Shown piece by piece: positions 26,670-35,998 of a DNA stretch of 64,000 nt. Numbering within the stretch: the first letter of the stretch is position 1; each line of letters begins with the position of its first letter. Source of the DNA: VAZQ01 sp963712565. Lineage in GTDB: Bacteria > Pseudomonadota > Alphaproteobacteria > Rhizobiales > Xanthobacteraceae. The stretch lies in NCBI GenBank assembly GCA_963712565.1, contig CAVQIP010000052.1:82335-146334 (forward strand), written 5' to 3'. The translations under genes and the position numbers were made by a program. Under the pieces are notes generated by a model that was not told the origin of the DNA, did not search any database, and was given only the letters and a program-made list of their open reading frames with translations.

Positions 26670-27863
26670 ATGCTGGAACGACCCTCTGCGCAGCAGGCGA
26701 GCGCGAGCGACTGCATCGCGCGCGCTCGCTCACTCGGCGGCCTGATCGAGGCGCACGCCGCGCGCGCCGAGCGCGAGCGGGAAATCGCCCCCGAAGTTCT
26801 CGCCGCGCTGCACGACGCGCGGCTGTTCCGCATGCTGATTCCGACAAGCTGCGACGGCCTGGAAGGCGATCCCGCAACCTTCATGCAGGCGATCGAGGAA
26901 CTCGCCAAGGCCGACGGCAGCACGGCCTGGTGCGTGGTTCAGGCCTGCGGCTGCTCCATGGCGGCGGCCTATGTCGCGCCTGCGGTGGCGCGCAAGATTT
27001 TCGGGCCGGCGCGCGCGGTGATGGCCTGGGGCCCGGTGGGACCGAACGCCAAGGCCATGCTGGTCGAGGGCGGCTACCGGGCGTCGGGGAGCTGGAGCTT
27101 CGCCAGCGGTATCAAGCATGCCGACTGGCTCGGCTGTCACTGTCCCGTGGTGGAGCCCGATGGCAGCCCGCGGCTTGGCCCCGACGGCAAGCCGGCCGAG
27201 CGCACCATGCTGATCCCGAAAGCAAGCGCCGAGGTCAACGACATCTGGCGCGTGGTCGGCCTCAAGGGTACAGGCAGCGACAACTACGCGATCGACGACC
27301 TGTTCGTGCCCGACGCCTACACCTTCACGCGCGAATCCGCCGCCGACCGGCGCGAGAGCGGCCCGCTCTATCGCTTCACCACGTTCCATCTCTACGGCAC
27401 CGGATTTGCGGCCATCGCGCTCGGACTGGCGCGCGCATCGCTCGATGCCTTCGTCGCGTTGGCGGCAACCAAGGTGCCGAAGACCAAGACCTTCGTGCTG
27501 CGCGACAATGCCGTCATCCAGTCGCAGGTCGCGCTCGCCGAGGCGAAGCTCGCGTCGGCGAGGAGCTATCTCATGCAGATATTGCAGCAGAGCTGGGAGA
27601 CCGCCGTGCAGGGCGACGCGCTCGCGCTGTCGCAGCGCGCCACGCTCAAGCTCGCCGGCACCTACGCCGTGCACCAGGCGAAGGATGTCGTCGACACTGT
27701 CTATCACGCCGCCGGCGCGACCGCGATCTTCGAGAGCAATCCGTTCGAGCGCCGCTTCCGCGACGTGCACACCGTGATCCAGCAGGTACAGGCGCAGTTC
27801 GCCAATTTCGAGATGGTGGGGCAGGTGCTGCTGGGACTGCCGAGCCCGTCGAAATTGATTTAG
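26670..27863 (+). CDS. Acyl-CoA dehydrogenase-family flavoprotein, HsaA/HpaB-like flavin-dependent monooxygenase
   Basis: A 397-residue protein of the acyl-CoA dehydrogenase fold. The N-terminal helical part (residues about 10-110, with LARARSL-type helices and KADGSTAWCVV), the middle beta domain (YRASGSWSFASGIKHADWL) and a C-terminal Acyl-CoA_dh_2 domain (DTVYHAAGATAIFESNPFER) match the two-component hydroxylase branch rather than true acyl-CoA dehydrogenases, which carry a catalytic Glu. Those enzymes use reduced flavin from a separate reductase to hydroxylate phenols or desulfurise. No reductase is adjacent. The ATG at 26670 is preceded by GGGAG; an ATG 36 bases upstream has no site. Confidence 0.83.
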   Translation: MLERPSAQQASASDCIARARSLGGLIEAHAARAEREREIAPEVLAALHDARLFRMLIPTSCDGLEGDPATFMQAIEELAKADGSTAWCVVQACGCSMAAAYVAPAVARKIFGPARAVMAWGPVGPNAKAMLVEGGYRASGSWSFASGIKHADWLGCHCPVVEPDGSPRLGPDGKPAERTMLIPKASAEVNDIWRVVGLKGTGSDNYAIDDLFVPDAYTFTRESAADRRESGPLYRFTTFHLYGTGFAAIALGLARASLDAFVALAATKVPKTKTFVLRDNAVIQSQVALAEAKLASARSYLMQILQQSWETAVQGDALALSQRATLKLAGTYAVHQAKDVVDTVYHAAGATAIFESNPFERRFRDVHTVIQQVQAQFANFEMVGQVLLGLPSPSKLI

Positions 27864-27888
27864 GTCGTTGACAGTGCAGCGAGCTCAA

Positions 27889-28005
27889 CCTCTCCCCGCT
27901 TGCGGGGAGAGGTCGACGCGCAGAGCGCGTCGGGTGAGGGGGCCTCTCCAAGGCCTGAATGTCTCGGAGCGTCCCCTCACCGCGGCCCTCTCCCCGCAAG
28001 CGAGG
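27889..28005. repeat. Palindromic intergenic element, family B
   Basis: CCTCTCCCCGCTTGCGGGGA followed by GAGG forms one hairpin; the right end GGCCCTCTCCCCGCAAGCGA forms the other, with GTGAGGGG and CCCCTCAC in between. It lies between convergent genes and may serve as a bidirectional terminator. Relatives are at 48421, 49801, 54844 and 62211. Confidence 0.75.
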
Positions 28006-28039
28006 AAACGGCCGCGTATCGAGTTCGCGGTGGCTCCGG

Positions 28040-28816
28040 TCAAAAATTCGCCGCCAGTTTGGGCTTCGGGGCGGGCGCGGCCGAGCCCTTCGGCAGATCG
28101 AACATGCCGCTGGGCAGGCTGTCGAAGAACGCCAGCACTTCGGAGGTCTTCACCACGTCGGCGTATTTCGCGTTCATGTCGCAGAGATTGATCGCGTGGC
28201 TCGCCTGCGAGCGGTCGAAGCAGCCCTCTTCCGCTAGCGCGATGCGATAGTTGAGGCTGAACGCGTCGAGCACGGTCGCGCGCACGCAGCCCGATGTGGT
28301 CGTGCCGGTCACGATCACGCTGTCGCAGCCCAGCAGCGTGAGATAGCTCGCCATATTGGTGCCGAAGAAGCCGGACGGCTTCTGCTTCAACACCACGATG
28401 TCCTGCGGCGCCGGCGCGATCTCGGCGACGATTTCGTTGCCGTTGACGTTGGTGGCGGGTTTGCTGGTCATATCTTCGTCGGAGCGGCCGTTCTTCCAGG
28501 TCCAGCTCCCGCTGTCCCAATTGTCCTCGCGCCGGACGCCGGTGGTGTAGATCACCGGGATGCCCTTGCTGTGCGCTTTGTCGATCAACGACTTGAGATA
28601 GGGCATGGCTGTCCAGGCGTCCTCGCCGCAGGAATTGCGCCAGCGCTTGATCGATTCGAGGATCGGCATCGGGCGCTCGTCGCAGAACGCGTAGTTCACA
28701 TCGATGATCAGCAGCGCCGGCCGCTTGCCGAAGCCGCCGCGTGCGCCGTAACCCGACGTCTCGAACACCGCCTTGTCACGCTCGGTGAGGAATTTGTTCC
28801 AGATGGGCTCTGACAT
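28040..28816 (-). CDS. Isochorismatase-family cysteine hydrolase (N-carbamoylsarcosine amidase-like)
   Basis: A 258-residue alpha/beta hydrolase of the isochorismatase superfamily. The catalytic triad is visible: D39 in PALLIIDVNYAF, K146 in LKQKPSGF and nucleophile C177 in GTTTSGCVRATVLDA, with the preceding cis-peptide region intact. Such enzymes cleave carbamoyl, amide or vinyl-ether bonds: N-carbamoylsarcosine, nicotinamide, maleamate or isochorismate. The length, the extended N-terminus and the NYAF segment favour the amidase branch. The upstream neighbour on the same strand is an ABC-transporter remnant 52 bp away. ATG at 28816 chosen over an upstream in-frame start because the family N-terminus begins there. 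Confidence 0.87.
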   Translation of the reverse strand: MSEPIWNKFLTERDKAVFETSGYGARGGFGKRPALLIIDVNYAFCDERPMPILESIKRWRNSCGEDAWTAMPYLKSLIDKAHSKGIPVIYTTGVRREDNWDSGSWTWKNGRSDEDMTSKPATNVNGNEIVAEIAPAPQDIVVLKQKPSGFFGTNMASYLTLLGCDSVIVTGTTTSGCVRATVLDAFSLNYRIALAEEGCFDRSQASHAINLCDMNAKYADVVKTSEVLAFFDSLPSGMFDLPKGSAAPAPKPKLAANF

Positions 28817-28868
28817 GATTTGCTCTTCCCGGTTTCTGCTGTTGCTAGAGTTGCTCGACTTGATCCGC

Positions 28869-29483
28869 TCACAGCCTCGCACGCACGCTCTCGACGAAGC
28901 TCATGTCGATGATCTCCTCGTATTTAACGTCGGTCTTGAGGATATTGGCCTCGCGCACCACGGCGCTGCCGGTGGCCCAGGCTTGCTTGCTGATCATGCC
29001 GTCCTTGCTCCACATCTCGTCCTTGAACGAGCGGTCGAGCGTCGCCTTGAGGTCCTCGAGCGCCATGGTCGGGAATTGCTTCTTGGCGATCTCGGCGGCT
29101 TCGTTGGGATTGGCGTAGAGGAATTTCAGTCCCTTCACCATTCCCTTGACGAAGCCGCGCACCACCTCGGGCTCCTTCTGGATGGAATCGAGGCGGACAT
29201 TGATGGTGGAGTAGGCGTAAGGACCGAGCTCTTTCGGCACGTTGAAGAACGGCTCGCTCCAGATGTTTTGACGAATTCCCTGGGTGATCATGGGTTCGGT
29301 GCTGTTGCCGATCACGGCTGGTCCGGCCCTGACGGCAGCGGGGACGGCGAGTTGGGCACCTCGATCAGGGTGACGTCGCGCTTGGCGTCGAGTGACCGGC
29401 GCGAGCGCATTAAAGACGCCGGTCGGCGTCTTGAACGTCATGCTGATGTCGTCGACGCAAAGCTTCGGGGCCGAGGACGACAT
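28869..29483 (-). pseudogene. Chimeric remnant: ABC ATPase N-terminus joined to substrate-binding-protein C-terminus
   Basis: The first about 25 codons (APKLCVDDISMTFKTPTG, then VFNALAPV) are the start of a NitT/TauT ATPase. The remainder (VIGNSTEPMITQGIRQN to KYEEIIDMSFVESVRARL) is the C-terminal half of a NitT/TauT solute-binding protein. Between them, a stretch reads correctly only in another frame (SLDAKRDVTLIEVPNS), so at least two frame changes are present. No Walker motifs and no signal peptide remain. It looks like an internal deletion that removed most of an ATPase, the permease and half of a binding protein, followed by decay. A misassembly could give the same result. Confidence 0.7.
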
Positions 29484-29754
29484 GCGCACTCCGGATGACC
29501 GTGTCGAGCACGGAATTCCCCAATCCCCCCGAACTATAACGCAAAAGGCATGTCAGCCACCATCGCCGTTTACGTGTGTCCACGCCGGGGCAATCGCGGT
29601 TCCAAGCCGCCGCCGATGACGGCGGATTATCCCGTGTGCATATGCTTTCGGCAGGGGAGGAACTCTCGGATCGACGTTTGCGCCGGGATGTCGGCGATCA
29701 GATGCGTCGACGGTCATGCGAGAGATTTCGGCTCGCTCGATCCAGCGCGCGCGT

Positions 29755-31246
29755 TCAGAGCGCGTCGGCGTACATCCGCTTGTAGTGTCGGTACCACGAG
29801 CTTTGGAAAACCTCGTCCGGGTCGTGCCGCCGCTTCAGCCGCAGGAACTCGGCCATGGGCGGGTGACAGGCCTCGACCTGGGCGCGGCTCGCCCAGCGGT
29901 GATAGGTCAGGAAATAGCTCCCGCCGTGGGCCATGGCGCGGTCGATCAGGCGACGGAAATCGTCCGCGGCCTTGCGGATGCCGTCGTCGCTGTGCTCCAC
30001 GTGCAGATTCATGACGGTGCAAATCCAGGGCTCGCGCGCCCAGGCAAGAACACTTTCCTGGTCGCGCTCGATAAGGCGGATCGTTCCGTAGATCAGCTGC
30101 ACATCGTGCTGTCGGAAATCCGCGCGCACGGCCGCGAGAAACGAAGCCAAAGCCGGGCGCGGGACGTAGAGCTCGGTGATCATCTCGGTGCCCTTGTGCG
30201 AAGCCCCGAGGCGGCGGTCCAACTCGGCGTGGTAGTCGTCGATGTAGACGCTGAGCTGGCTGGTGTCGGACCAGTACCGCTGTCCCGACGTGGAGAGATA
30301 GTAGGAAGTATAGGCGTCGTAGGCGGCGCGCGTATCCGCGTGGGAGAGATGGTACAGCTCGCCCCAGCGCGCCTGCGACAATTCTTTTTGCTCCGCCGGC
30401 ATCGGCGCATCGGGAGGCAGCGGGCGATAACAGGAGAACACCCCCTTGCGCAGGTAGGTGTCCGAGGACGCGTCGGTCGAGAACTGGCAATCGCCATAGA
30501 GATAGCCGTCCGCGATGCGCTCCGCGAAGGCCGGCATGAGATCGTCGGTGTCGATGATCCGCACGATGCGCTCGAGCTTGGTGCGCCGCATCAGCCGCAA
30601 CCGCACGCGGGTGACGACGCCGAACAGGCCGTAGCCGCCGATCGCGAGGCGGAAGAGCTCGCTGTTCTCGGTTCGGCTGCAGGTGCGCACCTTGCCGTCG
30701 GCGTCCATCAGGGTGAACGACTCGATGTCGCCGATGATGGGACGCAGGGCAAGCCCGCGACCGTGGATGTTGGCGGCGAGCGCGCCGCCGAGGCGTGAGC
30801 CGGTCGGCGCCGGTCTGCTTCTGGATGATGCCCCAGGCCGGCGTCCGCCCCTGTTGCATGGCGATCAAACCCTGGATCAGGTCCGGCCACTGGATGCCGG
30901 CCTCGGCTTCGACCACGCCCCGCTCGGCGTCGAGCCCGACGATCCGTCGCATCGGCCGGGTGTCGAGCAGGACCGCGTCGGTGGCGAATTGCTGGCCGCC
31001 CATGGCGTGCCGACCGCCTGCCACGCTGACCTGCTTGCCCTCGGTGCGCGCCGCCGCTAGCGCCGCCTGGAGCGCGGCCTCCGAATCGACCGCGACGACG
31101 CGGTCGACGTGGGTCGCATTGAGCTGGGAATGGATGTCGTTGACCACGACGCTCGCGGCGTCCGTCCGCCTCGACGCATAGGGCGCCAGCGCGAGACCGG
31201 CGGCCGTCCCCGTCATAGTGCGAAGAAACTCGCGTCGTGTCGGCAT
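29755..31246 (-). CDS. TAT-exported FAD-linked oxidase (PCMH/FAD_binding_4 family), one frameshift
   Basis: A roughly 496-residue flavoprotein. The N-terminus is a twin-arginine leader (MPTRREFLRTMTGTAAGLAL). The PCMH FAD-binding domain follows with VSVAGGRHAMGGQQF, whose His is in the position often used for covalent FAD attachment, and RLGGALAANIHGRGL. The C-terminal substrate domain ends with FQSSWYRHYKRMYADAL. An extra base at about 30795-30806 shifts the frame between TGADR and GSRLGGAL. Relatives oxidise sugars, aldonolactones, alcohols or alkaloids with oxygen or a cytochrome as acceptor. Neighbours do not reveal the substrate; it stands alone on the minus strand. Confidence 0.85.
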
Positions 31247-31426
31247 GGTTTGCCCGCCTCTAATCTTGCCTCGGGCGTTCCCGACAAGTGTCGCGGTCGA
31301 GGGCGCCGCGGTTCATGCGCGGCCCGGGTTTAACTGGGGGATCGTCGCCGGACCCATGGGCCCCCGGCTTGAGCGGCTAAATCCCGTGATCATTGGAAGG
31401 CGTGCGCGGTGGGCCGAGCGCTCGCG

Positions 31427-32417
31427 TCACTTCGCCTCGACATTGGCCGCCTTGAGGATGGGCGACCAGCGCGCGATTTCGGCCCGCACGAAGGCATCGA
31501 ACTTCGCCGGCGTGCGCTCGTCCTTCGCCGGGATCGAGCCGCCGAGATTGGCCAGCCGGTCCTTAACGCCGGGATCGTCCAGCGCCTGGTCGAGCGCGCG
31601 CGCGAGCTTGTCGACGACGTCCTTCGGCGTGCCCTTGGGCGCGAAAATGCCGGCCCAGATGCTCATCTGGTAGTTGACCCCGGCCTCCTTGGCCGTGGGC
31701 ACGTTGGGAAGTACGCCCAGGCGCTCGCCGGAGGAAACGCCGTACGCCTTGATCGCTCCGCCGGTGATTTGCGGGGCCACGCTGACGGCCTGCTCGCAGA
31801 AGAAGTCGACGTGCCCGCCGATCAGGTCGTTCATCGCCGGGCCGGTGCCGCGATAGGCCACCAGGCTCGGCTGCACTCCGGCCTGCGAGGTGAAAAGCAG
31901 GCATGCCATGTGCGACGACGAGCCGATGCCGCCATGCGCCTGTTTCACGCTGGCGCCGTTCTTCTTCAGATAGTCCACGAATTCGCGCAGGTCCTTAGCC
32001 GGGAAATCCTTCTTCGCAACGATGACGGCGGGTGCATGCACGGTGAAGCCGATCGGCTCGAAATCGCGCTCGGAATCGTATTTCACATTCGGCGTGAGCA
32101 CCGGGGCGGAGACGTGCGACCCCATGCTGCCGGCGAGCAGGGTATAGCCGTCGGGCTGCGCGGCTGCCACGCGCGCGCTGCCGATCGTGCCGCCGGCGCC
32201 GCCGACATTCTCGATGACCATGGTCTGCCCGAGGATTTTTCCCATCTGCTCGGTCACGATGCGCGCCACCACGTCGCTCGGGCCGCCGGCGGGGAAAGGT
32301 ACCACCACGGTGATCGGCCGCGAGGGATAGTTCTGCGCCCGCGCGTCCCACGGCGCGGCAGCGATGACCATGGCTGTGAGGCCAGACGAGTCCGTTCAAC
32401 GTCACCGCACGCCACAT
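31427..32417 (-). CDS. Tripartite tricarboxylate transporter (Bug/TctC) substrate-binding protein, frameshift in leader
   Basis: A roughly 329-residue periplasmic receptor. Family hallmarks are YPSRPITVVVPFPAGGPSDV, VIENVGGAGGTIGSA, GYTLLAGSMG and YRGTGPAMNDLIGGHVD. The signal peptide is split: MWRAVTLNGLVWP is in one frame and AMVIAAAPWDARAQ in the next, so one extra base lies at about 32370-32380. The start at 32417 restores a normal leader, whereas starting at 32371 would leave too short a one. Bug proteins bind carboxylates or aromatic acids and feed TctAB, which is absent here. Confidence 0.87.
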
Positions 32418-32499
32418 GTCACAACCCTCCCGTCTTGTCGGCTTCCCTCCCGTCGCCTCAGAGCGCACGGAAGTCTTCTCATGTTTCCACTTGCTGAGC

Positions 32500-32597
32500 T
32501 GTCATCATCCGCAAGCGGATGATCCAGTAGTCACTAGTCTTGACTGTCGGCCGTGCCGTCTCGGACTACTGGATGCCCGCCTGCGCGGGCATGACAG
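32500..32597. repeat. Large imperfect inverted repeat, family D
   Basis: TGTCATCATCCGCAAGCGGA then TGATCCAGTA at the left mirrors TACTGGATGCCCGCCTGCGC then GGGCATGACA at the right, with CACTAGTCTTGACTGTCGG between. Each arm also folds on itself. A shortened relative with GGATGCGCGGGGCAAGCCC lies at about 35960-35996, next to another Bug receptor. Confidence 0.72.
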
Positions 32598-32621
32598 CGG
32601 GGGCTGGCCGCGAGCGAAACA

Positions 32622-33791
32622 TCATTCCGCAGCCACCTTGTGCGCGGCCGATACGCCGCGCGCCTTCACCACGACTTTGATCGCGTCCTCGACCCGGTCC
32701 TTGGCGTAACGGATCGCGGTCGGCAGGTCGTCGAGCGGAAAAGTGTGGGTGTGGATCTTGGTGGCGTCGAAGCGCTTCTGGCTCATGAACGCCTCGGCGC
32801 GGTGGGTCGCGCTCTTGCCCTCGCCGCGGATGCCGTAGAGGTAGATGTTGTTGCGCACGATGTGGGCGACGTCGACCGGCGTCTCCTCGTGCGGAAAGGC
32901 GGCGAGGCAGACCTTGCCGCCGCGGTTGACCATGCGGATCGCCTCGTTGACGGCATTGGGCGCGCCCGAGCACTCCACCACGTAGTCGACGCCCTTGCCG
33001 CCATTGAGCCGGCGCACCGCCGCGACCGGGTCCTGCTCCTTCCGCACGTTGACGACGTGGTCGGCGCCGAGCTCGCGCCCGATCTCGAGCCGGTTGTCGC
33101 GCGTGCCGGTGAGGATGACGGGATGGGCGCCGAGCGCCTTCGCCACCGCGACGCCGAGCAGCCCAATCGGGCCGGGGCCGGTGACCACCACGCTCTCGCC
33201 CGCCACCAGCCCGCCCAGCTCGGTGAGCCCGTACATGGCGGTGCCGGCGGTGACCACCAGCGTCGCCTCCTCGTCCGACATCGCATCGGGAATGGCAACC
33301 AGCGTGTTGATGTTGTTGACCTGATATTCGCAGAAGCCGCCGTCGGTGGTGAAGCCGTTGGCGCGGTGGCCCTTGTCGACATCGCCGTAGTTGAGCCCGT
33401 AGTTGTGACAGGCGGTGTACATGCCCTCGCGGCAGCGCTTGCACTGCCCGCAACCGGCGTGAATCTCCACCGTCACGCGCTGGCCGATGTTGTATTCGTC
33501 GACGCCCGGCCCGAGCGCGACCACGGTGCCCATGTATTCATGTCCGGGGGTGAAGTTCTTGTTGTGCGGCATGCCGCCCAGGATCGAGGCCGGCGGTCCG
33601 TGATAGATGATCTCGAGATCGGTGGCGCAGATCGCCACCGCGTCGATGCGCACGAGCACCTCGGCCTTGTTCGGCACCGGCACCGGCTTGGTCTTCAATG
33701 TGAGCTGGCCCGGATCGCCCAGCACCCACGCCTTCATGCTGTCCGGGATCGGGTAGTCCGTGCTGGTCTTCACTCCGGCTGGCGCGTACAT
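32622..33791 (-). CDS. Zinc-dependent alcohol dehydrogenase, MDR family
   Basis: A 389-residue cytosolic medium-chain dehydrogenase/reductase. Catalytic zinc ligands are C55 (AICATDLE) and H84-E85 (TPGHEYMG); the structural zinc uses C114, C117, C120 and C128 (CGQCKRC...TAC). The nucleotide-binding Rossmann motif is VVVTGPGPIGLLGVAVA. The MDR family includes threonine, sorbitol and benzyl alcohol dehydrogenases. The strong site GAGGAG precedes the ATG at 33791. It reads divergently from the hydrolase-LLM operon, 156 bp apart, so it may act with that module on an alcohol intermediate. Confidence 0.92.
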   Translation of the reverse strand: MYAPAGVKTSTDYPIPDSMKAWVLGDPGQLTLKTKPVPVPNKAEVLVRIDAVAICATDLEIIYHGPPASILGGMPHNKNFTPGHEYMGTVVALGPGVDEYNIGQRVTVEIHAGCGQCKRCREGMYTACHNYGLNYGDVDKGHRANGFTTDGGFCEYQVNNINTLVAIPDAMSDEEATLVVTAGTAMYGLTELGGLVAGESVVVTGPGPIGLLGVAVAKALGAHPVILTGTRDNRLEIGRELGADHVVNVRKEQDPVAAVRRLNGGKGVDYVVECSGAPNAVNEAIRMVNRGGKVCLAAFPHEETPVDVAHIVRNNIYLYGIRGEGKSATHRAEAFMSQKRFDATKIHTHTFPLDDLPTAIRYAKDRVEDAIKVVVKARGVSAAHKVAAE

Positions 33792-33947
33792 CGGGGCTCC
33801 TCTCGGCGCATGCGATCGTGCGCAATCGCGCCCGGCGGCGCTCGCAATCGATGGCGCCGCAGATTAGTGTATATGTGCGTGATATTCGAGGGGTACAATT
33901 ACCGCACCCCGGGCGCGCAGCCGGCGGCAGCGGAAAGGGACCGGGGA

Positions 33948-34740
33948 ATGGCCGACCATAGCGACCAGGCGATCTTGATCGGGGACTGCCGCATCCGTCT
34001 CATGCGCGGGGGAAGCGGTGCCCCGCTGCTGTTCCTGCACGGCGGCGGTGGCGTCGGAATCTGGCTGCCCTGCATGGCGCAGCTGGCGAAGAAATTCGAC
34101 GTGATCGTCCCCGAGCATCCCGGTTTCGGCGCCTCCGATACGCCGGCATGGCTCGATACCGTCGGTGACCTCGCGAATTTCTATCTCGAGTTTCTCGACC
34201 AGCTCGATCTGCGCGGCGTCCATCTCATCGGCAGCTCGCTCGGCGGCTGGATCGCCGCGGAGCTCGCGGTGCGCAACACCGCGCGCCTCGCCTCGCTGAC
34301 GCTGGTCGGGGCGGCCGGCATCCACGTCAAGGACGTGGAGCAGGTCGACCCGTTCCTGCGCAGCGACGAGCAGCGCATCCGCGACCTGTTCTACGATCAG
34401 GAGCTGCGCCGAGGCGGTCGTCGTGGCCTCGGAGCGGCCGGAGCTCGAAGATGCCGCGCTGAAGAATCGGACGACCACCGCCAAGCTCTCATGGCAGCCG
34501 CGCAACCACGATCCGCAACTGCAGAAATGGCTGCACCGGATCGACGTGCCGACGCTGCTGATCTGGGGCGAGCACGACCGGCTGTTTCCCAAGGACTATG
34601 CGTTCGCCTATCAGCGGCTGATCCCGGGCTCGAAAGCCGTCATCATTCCGGAATGCGGGCACCTGCCGCAGGTGGAGAAGGCGGACGCCTTTGCCGCCGA
34701 GATCGAAGCCTTCATCGGCGCCATGAGGATCGCAGCATGA
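33948..34740 (+). CDS. Alpha/beta-fold hydrolase (one frameshift)
   Basis: A roughly 263-residue alpha/beta hydrolase. Oxyanion loop PLLFLHGGGGVGIW, nucleophile elbow LIGSSLGGW (Ser), acid in LIWGEHDRLFP (Asp) and His in PECGHLPQVEKADAF form the usual triad. Frame change: an extra C at about 34410 separates YDQELR from EAVVVASERPE. The family includes meta-cleavage-product hydrolases acting on C-C bonds, which fits an aromatic pathway, but esterases look similar. The stop overlaps the start of the next gene as ATGA, so this and the LLM oxidoreductase form one operon. Confidence 0.86.
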
Positions 34741-35900
34741 AGATCTTCAATTTCCATCTCATGCCCTACCGGCACGCCGATCTCGATGCGATCGCGCGCA
34801 ACGGCTCGGCCTGGGTCACCTTCTCGAACCGCCACTACGATCCGCAGAAGGGCGCCGAGCTCTATCACGACTATCTCGACCAGATGGAGTTCGCCGACCA
34901 GCTCGGCTTCGACGGCGTATGCCTCAACGAGCACCACCAGACCGCTTACGGCATGATGCCGATCCCCGGCGTGCTCGCCGGCGCGCTCGCGCGCAGCGTC
35001 AAGCGCGCCAAGCTCGCCATTCTCGGCCGCGCGCTGCCGCTGCTCAACAATCCGCTGACGGTCGCGGAGGAATACGCCATCCTCGACAATCTCACGCGCG
35101 GGCGCCTGATCGCGGGTTTCGTGCGCGGCATCGGCGCCGAATACCACGCCATGGGCATCAATCCGGCCTATTCGCAGGAGCGCTTCGCCGAGGCGCACGA
35201 TCTGATCGTGCGGGCGTGGACCGAGCCCGGGCCGTTCCCCTATCTCGGCAAGCATTATCAGTTCAAATACGTCAACCCCTGGCCGCGGCCCTACCAGAGC
35301 CCGCATCCGCCGATCTGGATTCCCTCGCAGGGCTCCGGCTCGACCATCCGCTGGGCCGCGCGATGCGCTACACCTATTGCCAGACGCTTGACCCCGATCG
35401 CGGCAGTGGCGCGCTTCTTCCAGATGTATCGCGACGAGGCGGAGAAGGCCGGCTACCAGGCCTCGCCCGACCAGCTCGCCTGGTCGAACACGATCTATGT
35501 CGCCGACACCGACGAGAAGGCGATGCGCGAAGCGCGCCCGCATCTCGAAGCGCTGATGAACTCCTTCCTCAAGATGCCGACCGAGATGCTGCTGCCGCCG
35601 GGCTATACCGACACCGCCTCGATGAAGCGGGTACGCGCGGCCAAGGTCACGGGCAAGCCGCAGTCCATCGAGGACGTGATCAAGCACGGCGTCGTCATCG
35701 TCGGCAGTCCCAACACGGTGCGCGAGAAGCTCGCCGAGTATCAGGATCTCGCCGGCTTCAACACCTCGCTGACCAAGACCCAGTTCGGCACGCTGCCCGA
35801 CGACATGGCGCGCGCCAACATGGCGGCGATCGCGCAGGAGGTGCTGCCGCACTTCCGCGACCGGCTGCCGCAGGGCACGCGCCGCGAGGCAGCGGAGTGA
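34737..35900 (+). CDS. LLM-class flavin-dependent oxidoreductase with compensating frame changes
   Basis: A roughly 387-residue luciferase-like monooxygenase: FADQLGFDGVCLNEHHQTAY, LGRALPLLNNPLTVAEEY and LDNLTRGRLIAGFVRGIG are typical. Between about 35362 and 35395 the reading frame slips, giving a nonsense stretch after STIRWAARC; the other frame there reads MRYTYCQTLDP, the expected family sequence. The frame is regained at IAAVARFFQMYRDEAE, so one base seems to be missing and one gained. The gene is translationally coupled to the alpha/beta hydrolase upstream. Substrate unknown. Confidence 0.87.
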   Translation: MKIFNFHLMPYRHADLDAIARNGSAWVTFSNRHYDPQKGAELYHDYLDQMEFADQLGFDGVCLNEHHQTAYGMMPIPGVLAGALARSVKRAKLAILGRALPLLNNPLTVAEEYAILDNLTRGRLIAGFVRGIGAEYHAMGINPAYSQERFAEAHDLIVRAWTEPGPFPYLGKHYQFKYVNPWPRPYQSPHPPIWIPSQGSGSTIRWAARCATPIARRLTPIAAVARFFQMYRDEAEKAGYQASPDQLAWSNTIYVADTDEKAMREARPHLEALMNSFLKMPTEMLLPPGYTDTASMKRVRAAKVTGKPQSIEDVIKHGVVIVGSPNTVREKLAEYQDLAGFNTSLTKTQFGTLPDDMARANMAAIAQEVLPHFRDRLPQGTRREAAE

Positions 35901-35998
35901 GCTAAACTCGTCCCGGCGTCGGCGGTGCCGGCCTCGGGCCGGCAATCCATCTTCGCAGACTGGATGGATGCGCGGGGCAAGCCCGCGCATGACGGCGA

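Noticed and set aside
32640..33947. Upstream open extension of the alpha/beta hydrolase frame, antisense to the zinc alcohol dehydrogenase
   Set aside because: The frame is open only because of GC bias; the dehydrogenase on the other strand is a complete family member and the hydrolase has a proper start at 33948.
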